Shown here one piece after another: positions 1 to 8,428 of a DNA stretch of 64,000 nucleotides. The position numbers were made by a program, and so were the translations under genes. The stretch spans positions 186,001 through 250,000 of the forward strand of contig NZ_JABWMH010000003.1 in NCBI RefSeq assembly GCF_013371215.1. Direction: 5' to 3'. The DNA comes from Parasphingorhabdus flavimaris (GTDB lineage Bacteria > Pseudomonadota > Alphaproteobacteria > Sphingomonadales > Sphingomonadaceae). Every line of letters begins with the position of its first letter. Positions within the stretch are counted from its first letter, which is position 1. The notes below the pieces were generated by a model that searched no databases, had not been told where the DNA came from, and saw only the letters and a program-made list of their open reading frames with translations.

Positions 1-1
1 T

Positions 2-1033
2 CTCTGGGTGCGCGAAGCGATGGAGATGGTGGATGACGCACTGGATGCCCTGCAAAAGGCTCTGGTGAGTCGCGCCGAAGAACATGCCGACACGATCATG
101 CCCGGCTTCACGCATCTGCAATCCGCCCAGCCTGTGAGCCTCGGCCACCATCTGATGGCTTATTATGAAATGGTCCGGCGGGATCGCTCGCGTTTCGCCG
201 ATGCCCGCAAGCGGATGAACGAATCGCCGCTTGGTGCCGCCGCGCTGGCAGGCACAGGTTTTGCGATTGATCGCGACAAAACGGCATCGATGCTCGGTTT
301 TGATAATCCGACAGCCAACAGCCTCGATTCGGTTTCGGACCGTGACTTTGCTCTGGATTATCTGATGGCGGCAACCCAGTGCAGTCTGCATCTATCGCGG
401 TTGGCCGAGGAGTTTGTGATCTGGGCGAGTCAGCCATTCGGCTTCATCAAGCTGCCCGACAGTTTCTCTACCGGTTCCTCGATCATGCCCCAGAAACGCA
501 ATCCGGATGCTGCAGAACTGGTGCGCGGCCATTCCGGGCGGATTGCCGGTGCGATGAACGCGCTGGTGATGACGATGAAAGGCCTGCCGCTGGCCTATTC
601 GAAGGATATGCAGGACGACAAGCCGCCGGTGTTTGAAGCCCATGATCTGCTCGGACTGTCAATTGCCGCGATGACCGGCATGATTGCCGAAGTGGAATTT
701 AGCGGCAATCGCATGAGAGCGCTCGCGGAATCGGGTTTCTCGACCGCAACCGATTTTGCCGACTGGCTGGTGCGGGAAGCCAAGCTGCCGTTCCGTGAGG
801 CGCATCACGTCACCGGAGCGGTGGTATCTCTTGCCGAGGAGCAAGGCTGTGGTCTGGCTGATCTTACGCTGGAGCAATATCAGGCGATCGACAGCCGGAT
901 TGATGAGCGGGTTTTCGACGTGCTGAGCGTTGATGCTTCTGTTGCCAGCCGCTCCAGCTATGGCGGGACAGCGCCGGATCAGGTAAGGGTCCAGATTGCA
1001 AAGGCCAGGCAGACGCTGGGGCTGGAGAATTAG
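2..1033 (+). CDS. argH: Argininosuccinate lyase, C-terminal part (5' end outside window)
   Basis: Cleaves argininosuccinate to arginine and fumarate, the last step of arginine synthesis, in the cytoplasm. The reading frame is already open at the window edge, so the N-terminal quarter or so is missing and the GTG at 8 is not a real start. The fumarase/aspartase-superfamily signature [11 protein letters not shown] lies around 475-507 and carries the mobile-loop catalytic serine; the conserved segment [11 protein letters not shown] lies near 100-135. The stop at 1031-1033 is followed after one base by the next ATG, so argH, the small lipoprotein gene and lysA probably form one transcript. Identification is firm. 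Confidence 0.95.
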   Translation, partial: LWVREAMEMVDDALDALQKALVSRAEEHADTIMPGFTHLQSAQPVSLGHHLMAYYEMVRRDRSRFADARKRMNESPLGAAALAGTGFAIDRDKTASMLGFDNPTANSLDSVSDRDFALDYLMAATQCSLHLSRLAEEFVIWASQPFGFIKLPDSFSTGSSIMPQKRNPDAAELVRGHSGRIAGAMNALVMTMKGLPLAYSKDMQDDKPPVFEAHDLLGLSIAAMTGMIAEVEFSGNRMRALAESGFSTATDFADWLVREAKLPFREAHHVTGAVVSLAEEQGCGLADLTLEQYQAIDSRIDERVFDVLSVDASVASRSSYGGTAPDQVRVQIAKARQTLGLEN

Positions 1034-1034
1034 C

Positions 1035-1286
1035 ATGAACAAAGTCCATTCGATGCTGCTGCTGACCGGGGTTACGGTCATATTGGCCGCCTGCGGAAAC
1101 CGAGGCGCATTGCAACCGGCCAAAGGCGAAGCTTTGCCTGCCCCGATCTACGGCGAGGCCATAGCGCCCAGCGGCGAAGACCTGCTGATCCCGTCGTCAC
1201 AGGCCATGCCGGAACGCAGTGACGAACTGCTCCGCCGGTCTGAAAAGCGGCAGGATGACGAATTTGACCTGCCACCTCCCGGCTAA
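1035..1286 (+). CDS. lptM: Small LptM/YifL-like lipoprotein
   Basis: An 83-residue protein with a signal peptide ending in the lipobox LAAC, followed at once by GNRGALQPA. That resembles the LptM (YifL) pattern in which the lipidated cysteine is followed by G-x-K/R-G-x-L. In enterobacteria LptM helps the LptD/LptE lipopolysaccharide translocon mature at the outer membrane; that role here is inferred from family resemblance. The ATG at 1035 sits one base after the argH stop, and lysA follows after about 30 bases. The enterobacterial gene also lies beside a lysine/DAP gene (dapF). The C-terminal half is acidic and low in complexity. Confidence 0.75.
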   Translation: MNKVHSMLLLTGVTVILAACGNRGALQPAKGEALPAPIYGEAIAPSGEDLLIPSSQAMPERSDELLRRSEKRQDDEFDLPPPG

Positions 1287-1317
1287 TCCCGTTCCATCTG
1301 TTTGAAAGTATAAGATA

Positions 1318-2577
1318 TTGGACCATTTCCAGCTCAAAAATGGTGTATTGCACGCTGAAGACATTCCGCTGTCGCAGATTGCGGAAGAAGTCGGGACCCC
1401 TGTCTATGTCTATTCGCGGGCGACGCTCGAGCGCCATGCACGGGTTTTTCGCGAAGGCCTGAAAGACGCGGGCAAGGTCCATCTCGCCTTTGCGGTAAAG
1501 GCAAATCCCAATCTCGCGGTTCTCCGGATATTGGCCAATCAAGGCTATGGTGCGGATGTGGTGTCCGGCGGTGAATTGCAACGGGCGTTGGCAGCAGGAA
1601 TGAAGGCGGAAGACATTGTCTTCTCCGGAGTTGGCAAGAGCCGCGAAGAACTGACCCTCGGTCTCGACCAGGGCATCGGCCAGTTCAACCTGGAATCGGA
1701 AGAAGAGGGCGTAATGCTCGCCGAGATCGCGGCTTCCCGTGGGGAGAAAGCGTCCGCAACTCTGCGCGTCAATCCGGATGTTGATGCGGGCACCCATGCG
1801 AAGATTTCTACCGGCAAGAAGGAAAATAAATTCGGCGTCGCGATTGACGTCGCGCCTGCTATTTTTGCGCGGCTTTCCCAGCTCGACGGGCTCGACCTTC
1901 GGGGAGTAGCCGTCCATATTGGCAGCCAGCTGCAAAGTCTCGATCCGCTCGAGACATGTTATGCCCGAATGGGCGAGCTGGTCGCGCAGCTGCGCGGGGC
2001 GGGGCATACCGTCACCCATGTCGATCTCGGCGGCGGCCTCGGCGTGCCCTATAAGCCCGAAGACAATCCGCCAAGTCCGGCAGAATATGGCGCAATGGTC
2101 GCGCGTGTGACCCGCGATTGGGATGTCACACTGATGTTCGAGCCGGGCCGGGTCATTGCCGGTAACAGCGGCGTCATGATCACCAGGGTTATCCGGATCA
2201 AACCCGGTCTGGGCAGCGATTTTGTAATTGTTGACGCAGCTATGAACGATCTGATGCGGCCGGCCATTTATGACGCGTGGCATGATTTTGAAGCGGTTGA
2301 GCCGAGCGGGGAGACGATGACAGCCTCGATCGTCGGACCGATCTGCGAGAGTAGTGACATTTTCGCCAAGGAACGGGTCGTCGACCGTCTCGAGACCGAC
2401 GACCTCGGAATTTTCCGTACAGCCGGTGCCTATGGGGCTACGATGGCCAACACCTATAACAGCCGGCCTCTGGTACCGGAAGTGCTGGTCGACGGTGATC
2501 GCTATGCTGTGGTTGCCGAACGCATTGAACCGGCGACGATCATGGCTGCCGAACATGTGCCTGACTGGCTGAAATAA
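1318..2577 (+). CDS. lysA: Diaminopimelate decarboxylase
   Basis: PLP-dependent decarboxylation of meso-diaminopimelate to L-lysine, the last step of lysine synthesis. The 419-residue protein shows the fold-type III alanine-racemase-like barrel: Schiff-base lysine K61 in FAVKANPN, the glycine-rich phosphate-binding stretch DLGGGLGVPY, EPGRVIAGN, the active-site cysteine C343 in GPICESSD, and the C-terminal GAYGATMANTYNSRP. The start is TTG at 1318: the protein begins MDHF, matching the expected N-terminus, and no ATG is nearby. Third gene of the probable argH operon. Confidence 0.96.
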   Translation: MDHFQLKNGVLHAEDIPLSQIAEEVGTPVYVYSRATLERHARVFREGLKDAGKVHLAFAVKANPNLAVLRILANQGYGADVVSGGELQRALAAGMKAEDIVFSGVGKSREELTLGLDQGIGQFNLESEEEGVMLAEIAASRGEKASATLRVNPDVDAGTHAKISTGKKENKFGVAIDVAPAIFARLSQLDGLDLRGVAVHIGSQLQSLDPLETCYARMGELVAQLRGAGHTVTHVDLGGGLGVPYKPEDNPPSPAEYGAMVARVTRDWDVTLMFEPGRVIAGNSGVMITRVIRIKPGLGSDFVIVDAAMNDLMRPAIYDAWHDFEAVEPSGETMTASIVGPICESSDIFAKERVVDRLETDDLGIFRTAGAYGATMANTYNSRPLVPEVLVDGDRYAVVAERIEPATIMAAEHVPDWLK

Positions 2578-2626
2578 TATGTCACGCCGGTTGCCGCCGG
2601 GATGATCAACTCTATTGGTGGATGCG

Positions 2627-3403
2627 ATGAACCAATTGCCCATTTTACTGAATTTGAAGGATCGCAGGATTCTTCTGTTGGGAAATGGCGAAATGGCGGA
2701 TGCCAAAAGGCGGCTCTACGAACGGGCCGGCGCGGTGATTACCGATGATGAGCATGCCAGCGGAATTGCGCTCGCGGTGGTCGCACTGGAAAATGACGAT
2801 GAGGCAATGGCGGCGGTGGAGCGATTGAAGGCGAGGGGGCTGCTGGTCAATGCTGTCGACCGGTCTGCGCTCTGCGACTATACCACACCGGCGATCATCG
2901 ACCGCGATCCTGTGCTGATTGCTATCGGCACCGGCGGGGCTTCGGCAGGGCTTGCCAAGGCGCTGCGGCAAAGGCTGGAGCAATTGCTGCCTGCCGGCCT
3001 GGGTGTCCTATCGGTTGCCTTGTATCAGTCGCGGGAGCGGATTCAACAGATCTGGCCGGAAGGCGCCGCGCGGCGCAAGGCGATTGATGCGGCGCTTGAT
3101 CCCAACGGTCCGCTGGATGTTCTGGCGGATCACAAAATGGAAGACTTGGAAGCATGGTTGGAACAGCCGCACGGCCAGGCGCGTTCGCAAGTCATTGATC
3201 TGGAACTGGCCAGCGCGGACCCCGATGACCTGACTCTACGGCAAGCGCGTTGGCTGGGGCAGGCCGACCAGATTTTCGCCAGCGATGACGTCCCGGAAGC
3301 GGTGCTGGTGCGTGCCCGCGCCGATGCCGAGCGGTTCACTCTCTCGTTCTGGGACGAGCAGCCGACGACGGGACTGACACTCCGGATCAGGATGAAGATA
3401 TGA
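2627..3403 (+). CDS. Siroheme synthase-like precorrin-2 dehydrogenase/ferrochelatase
   Basis: A 258-residue protein resembling the N-terminal (Met8p/CysG-N) half of siroheme synthase, which oxidises precorrin-2 to sirohydrochlorin and inserts iron. It opens with LPILLNLKDRRILLLGNGE, the NAD-binding Rossmann start, and later has AIGTGGASAGLAKALR, a typical dimerisation/active-site segment. The nucleotide loop reads GNGEMADAKR rather than the usual GGGxVAxRK, so the call is at family level. The ATG at 2627 is preferred over the TTG at 2615 because the fold begins directly after it. Its stop overlaps the next start (ATGA at 3400-3403), so the two genes are translationally coupled. Confidence 0.8.
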   Translation: MNQLPILLNLKDRRILLLGNGEMADAKRRLYERAGAVITDDEHASGIALAVVALENDDEAMAAVERLKARGLLVNAVDRSALCDYTTPAIIDRDPVLIAIGTGGASAGLAKALRQRLEQLLPAGLGVLSVALYQSRERIQQIWPEGAARRKAIDAALDPNGPLDVLADHKMEDLEAWLEQPHGQARSQVIDLELASADPDDLTLRQARWLGQADQIFASDDVPEAVLVRARADAERFTLSFWDEQPTTGLTLRIRMKI

Positions 3404-3873
3404 ACGGTTTTTCCCAAATTGCCGGCGCCGATATTGTCACGGTTTTGCAAACTGCACTCGCTCCGGCCTTTCTGCTGGTCGGCATCGGGGCGATGCTCAA
3501 CCTGTTCGCCGGACGGCTGGCGCGGATCATCGACCGGTCGCGTGATCTGCAGGAGCTGTTCAAGTCGACCACGGGCGTCGACCATGATCTTGTTGTATCG
3601 GAACTCGGTGATCTGCAGCTGCGTATCAAGATCGTCAACAGCGCCATATTTCTCAGCGTAATCAGCGCTATCATTGCTTGCGGGCTGATCGGTCTCTTGT
3701 TCATCATGGAGATGACGGGCGCAAACCTGTCTCTTGCCATCGCGGGGGCGTTCGTCGTGGCAATCAGCTTGTTGTCCCTTGCGCTCGTCCAGTTTCTGCG
3801 GGAAGTGCGCATCGGTATTCGCGATTTCATGATCCGCGAGGAATATCTGGAAAGAACCGACAAGGTGAAATGA
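3400..3873 (+). CDS. DUF2721 family membrane protein
   Basis: A 157-residue inner-membrane protein with an N-terminal hydrophobic segment (about residues 18-40), the family-like LAPAFLLVGIGAMLNLFAGRLARIIDRSRDL, and two further membrane helices near residues 75-98 and 105-130. This matches DUF2721, whose function is unknown. The start overlaps the stop of the siroheme-type gene by four bases, suggesting coupled expression. A GC-rich hairpin begins three bases after its stop. Confidence 0.8.
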   Translation: MNGFSQIAGADIVTVLQTALAPAFLLVGIGAMLNLFAGRLARIIDRSRDLQELFKSTTGVDHDLVVSELGDLQLRIKIVNSAIFLSVISAIIACGLIGLLFIMEMTGANLSLAIAGAFVVAISLLSLALVQFLREVRIGIRDFMIREEYLERTDKVK

Positions 3874-3908
3874 AAAGAGGCTGCCGGTCCATTTGGACCG
3901 ACAACCTC
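3873..3908 (-). terminator. Rho-independent terminator of a minus-strand transcript
   Basis: Arms GAGG..CGGTCC (3877-3890) and GGACCG..CCTC (3895-3908) pair around the loop ATTT. Read on the minus strand the stem is followed by TTTT (complement of 3873-3876), so it is a good terminator for the micro-ORF transcript. On the plus strand it could also stop the DUF2721 transcript, but no T-run follows there. Confidence 0.75.
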
Positions 3909-3956
3909 TGAACATGGGTCAGCGGTAGGAAGTGCCGCTGCCGGATGGCCTGATAT

Positions 3957-4016
3957 CTAAATCAGATTTGCCCTCCGAACGGATTTTTCCGACCCCTGTG
4001 CTGAACCATGAGACAT
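3957..4016 (-). CDS. 19-residue micro-ORF with consensus Shine-Dalgarno
   Basis: On the minus strand AAAGGAGGTGG (complement of about 4021-4031) sits seven bases before an ATG at 4016. The frame encodes MSHGSAQGSEKSVRRANLI and stops at 3957. The Shine-Dalgarno is almost a perfect complement of the 16S rRNA tail. A TATTAT element (complement of 4043-4048) is a possible -10, and the terminator at 3873-3908 would end a transcript of roughly 160 bases. No minus-strand gene follows, so this is not obviously a leader peptide. I do not recognise the peptide. Alternatives are a dual-function small RNA or a chance match. Confidence 0.45.
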   Translation of the reverse strand: MSHGSAQGSEKSVRRANLI

Positions 4017-4178
4017 CGGACCACCTCCTTTCGCTTGTGAATATAATACGAACTGTTGCATTGAATCATTCTCCGCTGTTCGACGATCCAAATGTGAATC
4101 ATATCGGAAGTTTGAACAAGTCTTGAAATTTTTTATTTTGCTGTCACAATTGCGCGTTCCGGCCTGTGCGCAAGCGGC
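4017..4178. other. AT-rich intergenic region, promoter for the micro-ORF
   Basis: No gene is visible on the plus strand between the DUF2721 stop at 3873 and the lipoprotein stop at 4179. The stretch above 4030 is AT-rich and probably holds the minus-strand promoter of the micro-ORF transcript; only the TATTAT at 4043-4048 (minus) is recognisable. The remainder carries nothing I can name. Confidence 0.4.
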
Positions 4179-4736
4179 TCAGTTGCGGCAATCTTCTACC
4201 ACACGACTGAATTCGGGCCAGGCCGGGATCGCGAGCGACAGGAGACCGGTGGTTTCGACAGCGAAGCGGCCGCGGCTATAGGCAATTCGGTCCATCATGA
4301 TATCGCGCGGCGCCACGGAAATGGCAGCATAGTTCGGCGTGCCGCCGCTATTGGCGGCAGAATATGTTTGCAGACCGGCGCTTGCACGCAGGACCATCTT
4401 GGCCTGATCGCCAACCGAACCGGAACGCGACAGGAATAATTGCCGGTCAGACTGATCACAGCGAATGATGAAGACAGCGTCTCTACCGGCTTCACCGAAC
4501 AGAGCCAGCGAACCGCGGCTATCCTTGCGATAGACCCATTCTCCGGGTGTGATCGGCCAGTCGATCCAGTCTCCCTTCGGTTGCACGGGTTCTGTGGCCG
4601 GCGGCGCTATTGCAACAGGCTTGGTCGGCTGTGGAGCAGGCGCCGGTTCCGGGGGCGCGGGCGAGCAGGCTGCGATCGCAAGCAAGAGCAAGGGAATGGC
4701 CGGCGAAAGGCGGCGTGACTTGGAAATGTTTCTCAT
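4179..4736 (-). CDS. Hypothetical lipoprotein
   Basis: A 185-residue protein with a signal peptide ending in the lipobox AIAAC near residue 24, then a Pro/Ala-rich linker (about residues 25-52) and a globular domain starting at GDWIDWPITPGEWVYR. Cysteines in IIRCDQ and VEDCRN may form a disulfide in the mature periplasmic or outer-membrane domain. The function is not recognised. It is divergent from tlyA, with about 50 bases between the starts. Confidence 0.75.
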   Translation of the reverse strand: MRNISKSRRLSPAIPLLLLAIAACSPAPPEPAPAPQPTKPVAIAPPATEPVQPKGDWIDWPITPGEWVYRKDSRGSLALFGEAGRDAVFIIRCDQSDRQLFLSRSGSVGDQAKMVLRASAGLQTYSAANSGGTPNYAAISVAPRDIMMDRIAYSRGRFAVETTGLLSLAIPAWPEFSRVVEDCRN

Positions 4737-4786
4737 AGCAAAGGATTATGGCCAAAAGCATGGTGCTAGGCTAGTCCTCATTTCCG

Positions 4787-5542
4787 ATGACCAAGACCGA
4801 ACCCAAAATCGTGAAACAGCGCCTAGACCAGATATTGGCAGACCGTGGTCTCGCCGATAGCCGCGCAAAGGCGCAGGCTTATATCATGGCGGGTCTTGTT
4901 TCGGTTGCGGGCAAGAAAATGGACAAGCCGGGACACAAGATTGCCAGCGATGCCGAAATCGAACTCAAGGGCAAAGATCATCCGTGGGTCTCTCGCGGTG
5001 GTATCAAGCTCGATCACGGGCTGCGATATTTCGATATCGACGTCAGCGGCCTGATTGCGATGGACGTCGGTAGCAGCACTGGCGGTTTCACCGACGTGCT
5101 GCTGACCGGGGGCGCAAAAAAAGTTTATGCGGTGGATAGCGGCACCAATCAGCTTGCCTGGAAGCTGCGGCAGGATGACAGGGTTGTGGTCCATGAGCAG
5201 ACCAGCGCAAGAATCCTCACCGACCAGCATATTCCCGAACAGGTCGACATCATTGTCTGTGATGCCAGTTTCATCTCGTTGATCAAGGTACTGGAACGAC
5301 CACTCGAATTTGCCAAGGAAACGGCGATACTGGTGGCGCTGGTGAAGCCGCAATTCGAGGCCGAACGCCATGACGTCGGCAAGGGGGGTGTTGTGCGGGA
5401 CGAAGCGGTTCGCCAGGCGGCGTGCGAGAAAGTGAGGGACTGGTTGATCGGTTCCGGCTGGGATATTCTGGGAATTGCGGAAAGCCCGATCACGGGGCCG
5501 AAGGGGAATGTAGAGTTTCTCATCGGAGCTCGAAAAGCCTGA
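4787..5542 (+). CDS. tlyA: TlyA family rRNA ribose 2'-O-methyltransferase
   Basis: A 251-residue protein with an N-terminal S4 RNA-binding domain (about residues 10-70, QRLDQILADRGLADSRAKAQ) and an FtsJ-like SAM-dependent methyltransferase domain. The SAM-binding motif is DVGSSTGGFTD at about residue 93 and the CDASFISL segment is near 156. The family methylates cytidine 2'-OH groups in rRNA and was first named hemolysin A. Length and domain order are typical. The stop is about 75 bases before the MscS-type gene. Confidence 0.9.
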   Translation: MTKTEPKIVKQRLDQILADRGLADSRAKAQAYIMAGLVSVAGKKMDKPGHKIASDAEIELKGKDHPWVSRGGIKLDHGLRYFDIDVSGLIAMDVGSSTGGFTDVLLTGGAKKVYAVDSGTNQLAWKLRQDDRVVVHEQTSARILTDQHIPEQVDIIVCDASFISLIKVLERPLEFAKETAILVALVKPQFEAERHDVGKGGVVRDEAVRQAACEKVRDWLIGSGWDILGIAESPITGPKGNVEFLIGARKA

Positions 5543-5617
5543 GATCGACAGCGGGAACGGTACTGATTTCCATAGCACGGGTTGTTATTCTGGCGACTTC
5601 TCCCTAGCTGAAAGCTT

Positions 5618-6784
5618 ATGACAAAAACAGCTGAACCCGCCCTTGTACCTACCGCGCCGGATATCGGGGCATCGATCCAGCGGATGACCGTGGACGGCGC
5701 CGACTGGTTGACCACCCATTATGTGGAATTGATCATCGCGGTTGTCATTGGTACCGCAATTTTCTTTGCGCTCGGCGCAGTCAAGCGTCTCGCTGCCCGC
5801 TATGTCCGGAACAATCAGGGCCTGACCGGCTATCGCACGATTATCGGTACGGCGATTTCCCGTACCAGCAAGTTTTTCATGATGATGGTGTCGGCCGAGC
5901 TCGTCGTCAGTTTTGCAAATGCGCCATCCAGCTTTGATCGCGTTGTCCATGTCCTGTTTACGATATCGGTGGTGGTTCAGGTGGCGATCTGGCTTCGTGA
6001 AATCATTCTCGGGCTGATCGTCCGCAAGACCTCGCAGGATCCGGACCAGCACGAAACGCTGGAAAACGCGATGACCTTGATCCGTCTGCTGGTCACGTTC
6101 GTGCTCTTTGCAATCGCGGCAATCATGATTCTTGATAATCTGGGTGTCAATGTCACCGGCCTGATTGCGGGTCTCGGCGTGGGCGGCATCGCCATCGGCC
6201 TCGCCGCTCAGGGCATTTTTTCAGACCTGTTTGCGGCGCTTTCTATTATTTTCGACAAGCCGTTCCGTCGGGGAGAGACAATCACCTATGACAATACCAT
6301 CGGAACAATCGAGAAAATTGGCCTGAAAAGCACTAGGCTGAGAGCAACTACCGGTGAAGAAATCATCATTTCCAACACCAATCTGCTCGACAAGGAAATC
6401 GTCAATATGACCCGTCTGGCGAGACGGCGGACGCGCTTTGGCATTGGTGTGATTTACCAGACCAATCCTGACGAGGCCCGCCGAATTCCGGCACTTCTCA
6501 AAAAAATCGTGGAAGAAAATGAAGCGGTCTTTGTTCGATCCGGCTTTGTCGGTTTCGGCGATAGCTCGATCAATTTCGAACTCGATTTCGATATCATGAG
6601 CAGCGACTATGACGTGGTCTACGAAGGACGCCATACGATCGGGCTGGCGATCTTGCAGAAATTCAACGAAGAAGGTCTGGAATTTGCCTATCCGACGCAA
6701 ACGACCTTCACCTCCGCCCCGAATGGGGAAATGATCATGCCCTATCCGGAAGGTGGATTTGTGCTGCCGCCAACCAAGGACTAG
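5618..6784 (+). CDS. MscS-family mechanosensitive ion channel
   Basis: A 388-residue inner-membrane channel protein. Hydrophobic helices lie near residues 38-55, 85-105, 118-137 and 155-200. The pore helix GLGVGGIAIGLAAQGIFSDLFA has the Gly/Ala packing of MscS TM3 and is followed by the beta domain (IIFDKPFRRGE.I). The C-terminal domain carries ETGEE-type interaction segments and FGDSSINFELDF. The family opens under membrane tension to release solutes on osmotic downshock. Whether it is gated by anything else cannot be told. Confidence 0.9.
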   Translation: MTKTAEPALVPTAPDIGASIQRMTVDGADWLTTHYVELIIAVVIGTAIFFALGAVKRLAARYVRNNQGLTGYRTIIGTAISRTSKFFMMMVSAELVVSFANAPSSFDRVVHVLFTISVVVQVAIWLREIILGLIVRKTSQDPDQHETLENAMTLIRLLVTFVLFAIAAIMILDNLGVNVTGLIAGLGVGGIAIGLAAQGIFSDLFAALSIIFDKPFRRGETITYDNTIGTIEKIGLKSTRLRATTGEEIIISNTNLLDKEIVNMTRLARRRTRFGIGVIYQTNPDEARRIPALLKKIVEENEAVFVRSGFVGFGDSSINFELDFDIMSSDYDVVYEGRHTIGLAILQKFNEEGLEFAYPTQTTFTSAPNGEMIMPYPEGGFVLPPTKD

Positions 6785-6823
6785 CGTTCCGTAACGGCAG
6801 CGCGGCGTTGAAAAAACCCCTTG

Positions 6824-6839
6824 TTAATTGGCCAATTAA
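6824..6839. promoter_or_regulatory. Perfect 16-bp palindrome upstream of the thiolase gene
   Basis: TTAATTGGCCAATTAA is a perfect inverted repeat 55 bases before the thiolase ATG and after the MscS-type stop. Its position and symmetry suggest a dimeric repressor or activator site; the cognate regulator is not visible nearby. Confidence 0.5.
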
Positions 6840-6893
6840 TAGGGACAATGGGCGTCAAAATCGAATCTGACACAAAACATAAGGATTATCATC

Positions 6894-8072
6894 ATGCGTG
6901 ACGCAGTCATCGTTTCTACGGCCCGTACACCTATAGGCCGTGCCTATAAGGGCGCCTTCAACACGACAACCGGTGCAACACTGGGGCATTATTCTGCCAA
7001 AGCCGCGATCGAAAGAGCGGGCATTGACCCGGCCACTATTGACGATGTGGTCTGGGGCAGTGCGTTGCAGCAGGGATCACAGGGCGGCAATCTTGCCCGG
7101 CAGGTAGCCCTGCGCGCAGGCTTTCCGATCGAAGTGCCAGGCATGACGATCGACCGTCAATGTTCCTCTGGTCTGATGGCCATCGCTACGGCATCCAAGC
7201 AGGTGACCCTGGACATGATGGACGTGGTTGTCGGCGGCGGACAGGATTCGATCTCGACCGTGCAGACACCGGAAATGCGGGTGCAGCCGGATCGTGAACT
7301 GATGAAAATGCACGACGATATCTACATGCCGATGCTTCAGACCGCCGAAGTTGTCGCCGAGCGTTACGGTATTGGCCGCGAAGAATGTGACGAATATGCT
7401 CTGCAATCGCAAATGCGCACCGCAGCCGCACAAGACGCTGGCTATTTTGACGCGGAAATCGTTGAAGTGACGACCAGCATGGGCGTGCAGGACAAGGAAA
7501 CTAAAGAAATTTCCCATGTCGAAGTCACCATCAGCAAGGACGAAGGCAACCGCCCGTCGACGACGCTTGAAGGCCTGCAGTCGCTGAAGCCCGTATTGGG
7601 CCCGGACAAGATCGTGACCGCGGGTAACGCATCGCAGCTTTCCGACGGTTCCTCCGCCAGCGTCATAATGGAAGCAAAGGCGGCAGAGAAAGCAGGATTG
7701 AACCCGCTCGGTCGCTATGTCGGCATGGCTGTTGCTGGTACCAAACCTGATGAAATGGGCATTGGTCCGGTTTTCGCGATCCCCAAGTTGCTCGAGCGCT
7801 ATGGCTTGAAGATGGACGATATCGGTCTGTGGGAACTGAATGAGGCATTTGCTGTGCAGGTTCTCTATTGCCAGCAGAAGCTGGGCATTCCTGGCGAGCT
7901 TCTCAACGTCAACGGCGGCTCGATCTCTATCGGTCACCCTTATGGTATGACCGGAGCCCGTTGCACCGGCCATGCGCTGATCGAAGGCAAGCGTCGCGGC
8001 GCAAAATATGCCGTGGTCACCATGTGCATCGGTGGCGGACAGGGTGCAGCCGGACTTTTCGAGATTTTCTAG
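6894..8072 (+). CDS. Acetyl-CoA acyltransferase (thiolase)
   Basis: A 392-residue thiolase. It has the classic triad: nucleophile C90 in RQCSSG, H348 in GHPYG and the second cysteine C378 in MCIGGGQG. The family either cleaves 3-ketoacyl-CoA in beta-oxidation or condenses acetyl-CoA. Starting with [19 protein letters not shown] and lacking biosynthetic-only neighbours (phaB, hydroxyacyl-CoA dehydrogenase), it is more likely a degradative acyltransferase, but this is inference. The start is preceded by AAGGATT. A GC-rich terminator follows 15 bases after the stop. Confidence 0.92.
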   Translation: MRDAVIVSTARTPIGRAYKGAFNTTTGATLGHYSAKAAIERAGIDPATIDDVVWGSALQQGSQGGNLARQVALRAGFPIEVPGMTIDRQCSSGLMAIATASKQVTLDMMDVVVGGGQDSISTVQTPEMRVQPDRELMKMHDDIYMPMLQTAEVVAERYGIGREECDEYALQSQMRTAAAQDAGYFDAEIVEVTTSMGVQDKETKEISHVEVTISKDEGNRPSTTLEGLQSLKPVLGPDKIVTAGNASQLSDGSSASVIMEAKAAEKAGLNPLGRYVGMAVAGTKPDEMGIGPVFAIPKLLERYGLKMDDIGLWELNEAFAVQVLYCQQKLGIPGELLNVNGGSISIGHPYGMTGARCTGHALIEGKRRGAKYAVVTMCIGGGQGAAGLFEIF

Positions 8073-8087
8073 GAACCGAAATACAGG

Positions 8088-8116
8088 GGGCTGGCGGGAA
8101 ACCGCCGGCCCTTTTT
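8088..8116 (+). terminator. Rho-independent terminator after the thiolase gene
   Basis: GGGCTGGCGG, loop GAAA, CCGCCGGCCC, then five T residues. It ends the thiolase transcript just before the Shine-Dalgarno of the monooxygenase gene, so the latter may depend on read-through. Confidence 0.85.
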
Positions 8117-8134
8117 CATCAAGGAGAATATATC

Positions 8135-8428
8135 ATGGCAGCAATAGGTGTAGTCGCGACGCTAACCGTCGCAGAAGGCAAGAATGCCGATTTTGAAGCG
8201 GCTTTCTCGGAGTTGATGGCGGCTGTTAGCGCGAATGAACCGGGCAATGAATTTTACGCGGCGTTTCAGTGCAAGGACAATCCGCAGCAATATAAAGTGC
8301 TCGAGCGCTATGTCGATCAGGCCGCGCTGGAAGCGCACGGTAAATCGGATCACTTCAAGGCCAGCGGGCCGAAGCTGGCGCCATGCATGGCGGCCGCGCC
8401 CGTGATCGAATATCTGGACGGATTTTAA
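8135..8428 (+). CDS. Putative quinol monooxygenase (ABM domain)
   Basis: A 97-residue single-domain protein of the antibiotic-biosynthesis-monooxygenase/YgiN type: ferredoxin-like fold with GVVATLTVAEGKNADFEAAF at the start, the central NEFYAAFQ and VLERYVDQAALEAHGKSDHFK. Members are small dimeric cofactor-free oxygenases or aldehyde/quinol-acting enzymes. The ATG at 8135 follows AAGGAG at a good distance. Its stop overlaps by three bases the stop of the convergent epimerase gene. The substrate is unknown. Confidence 0.85.
   Translation: MAAIGVVATLTVAEGKNADFEAAFSELMAAVSANEPGNEFYAAFQCKDNPQQYKVLERYVDQAALEAHGKSDHFKASGPKLAPCMAAAPVIEYLDGF

Noticed and set aside
1078-2706. Long minus-strand frame opposite lysA
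   Set aside because: It lies fully antisense to lysA and has no recognisable motif; the composition (His, Arg, Gln rich) is that of an opposite-strand shadow.
3932-4126. Plus-strand frame after the DUF2721 gene
   Set aside because: No Shine-Dalgarno and no motif; it overlaps the minus-strand micro-ORF and its promoter region.
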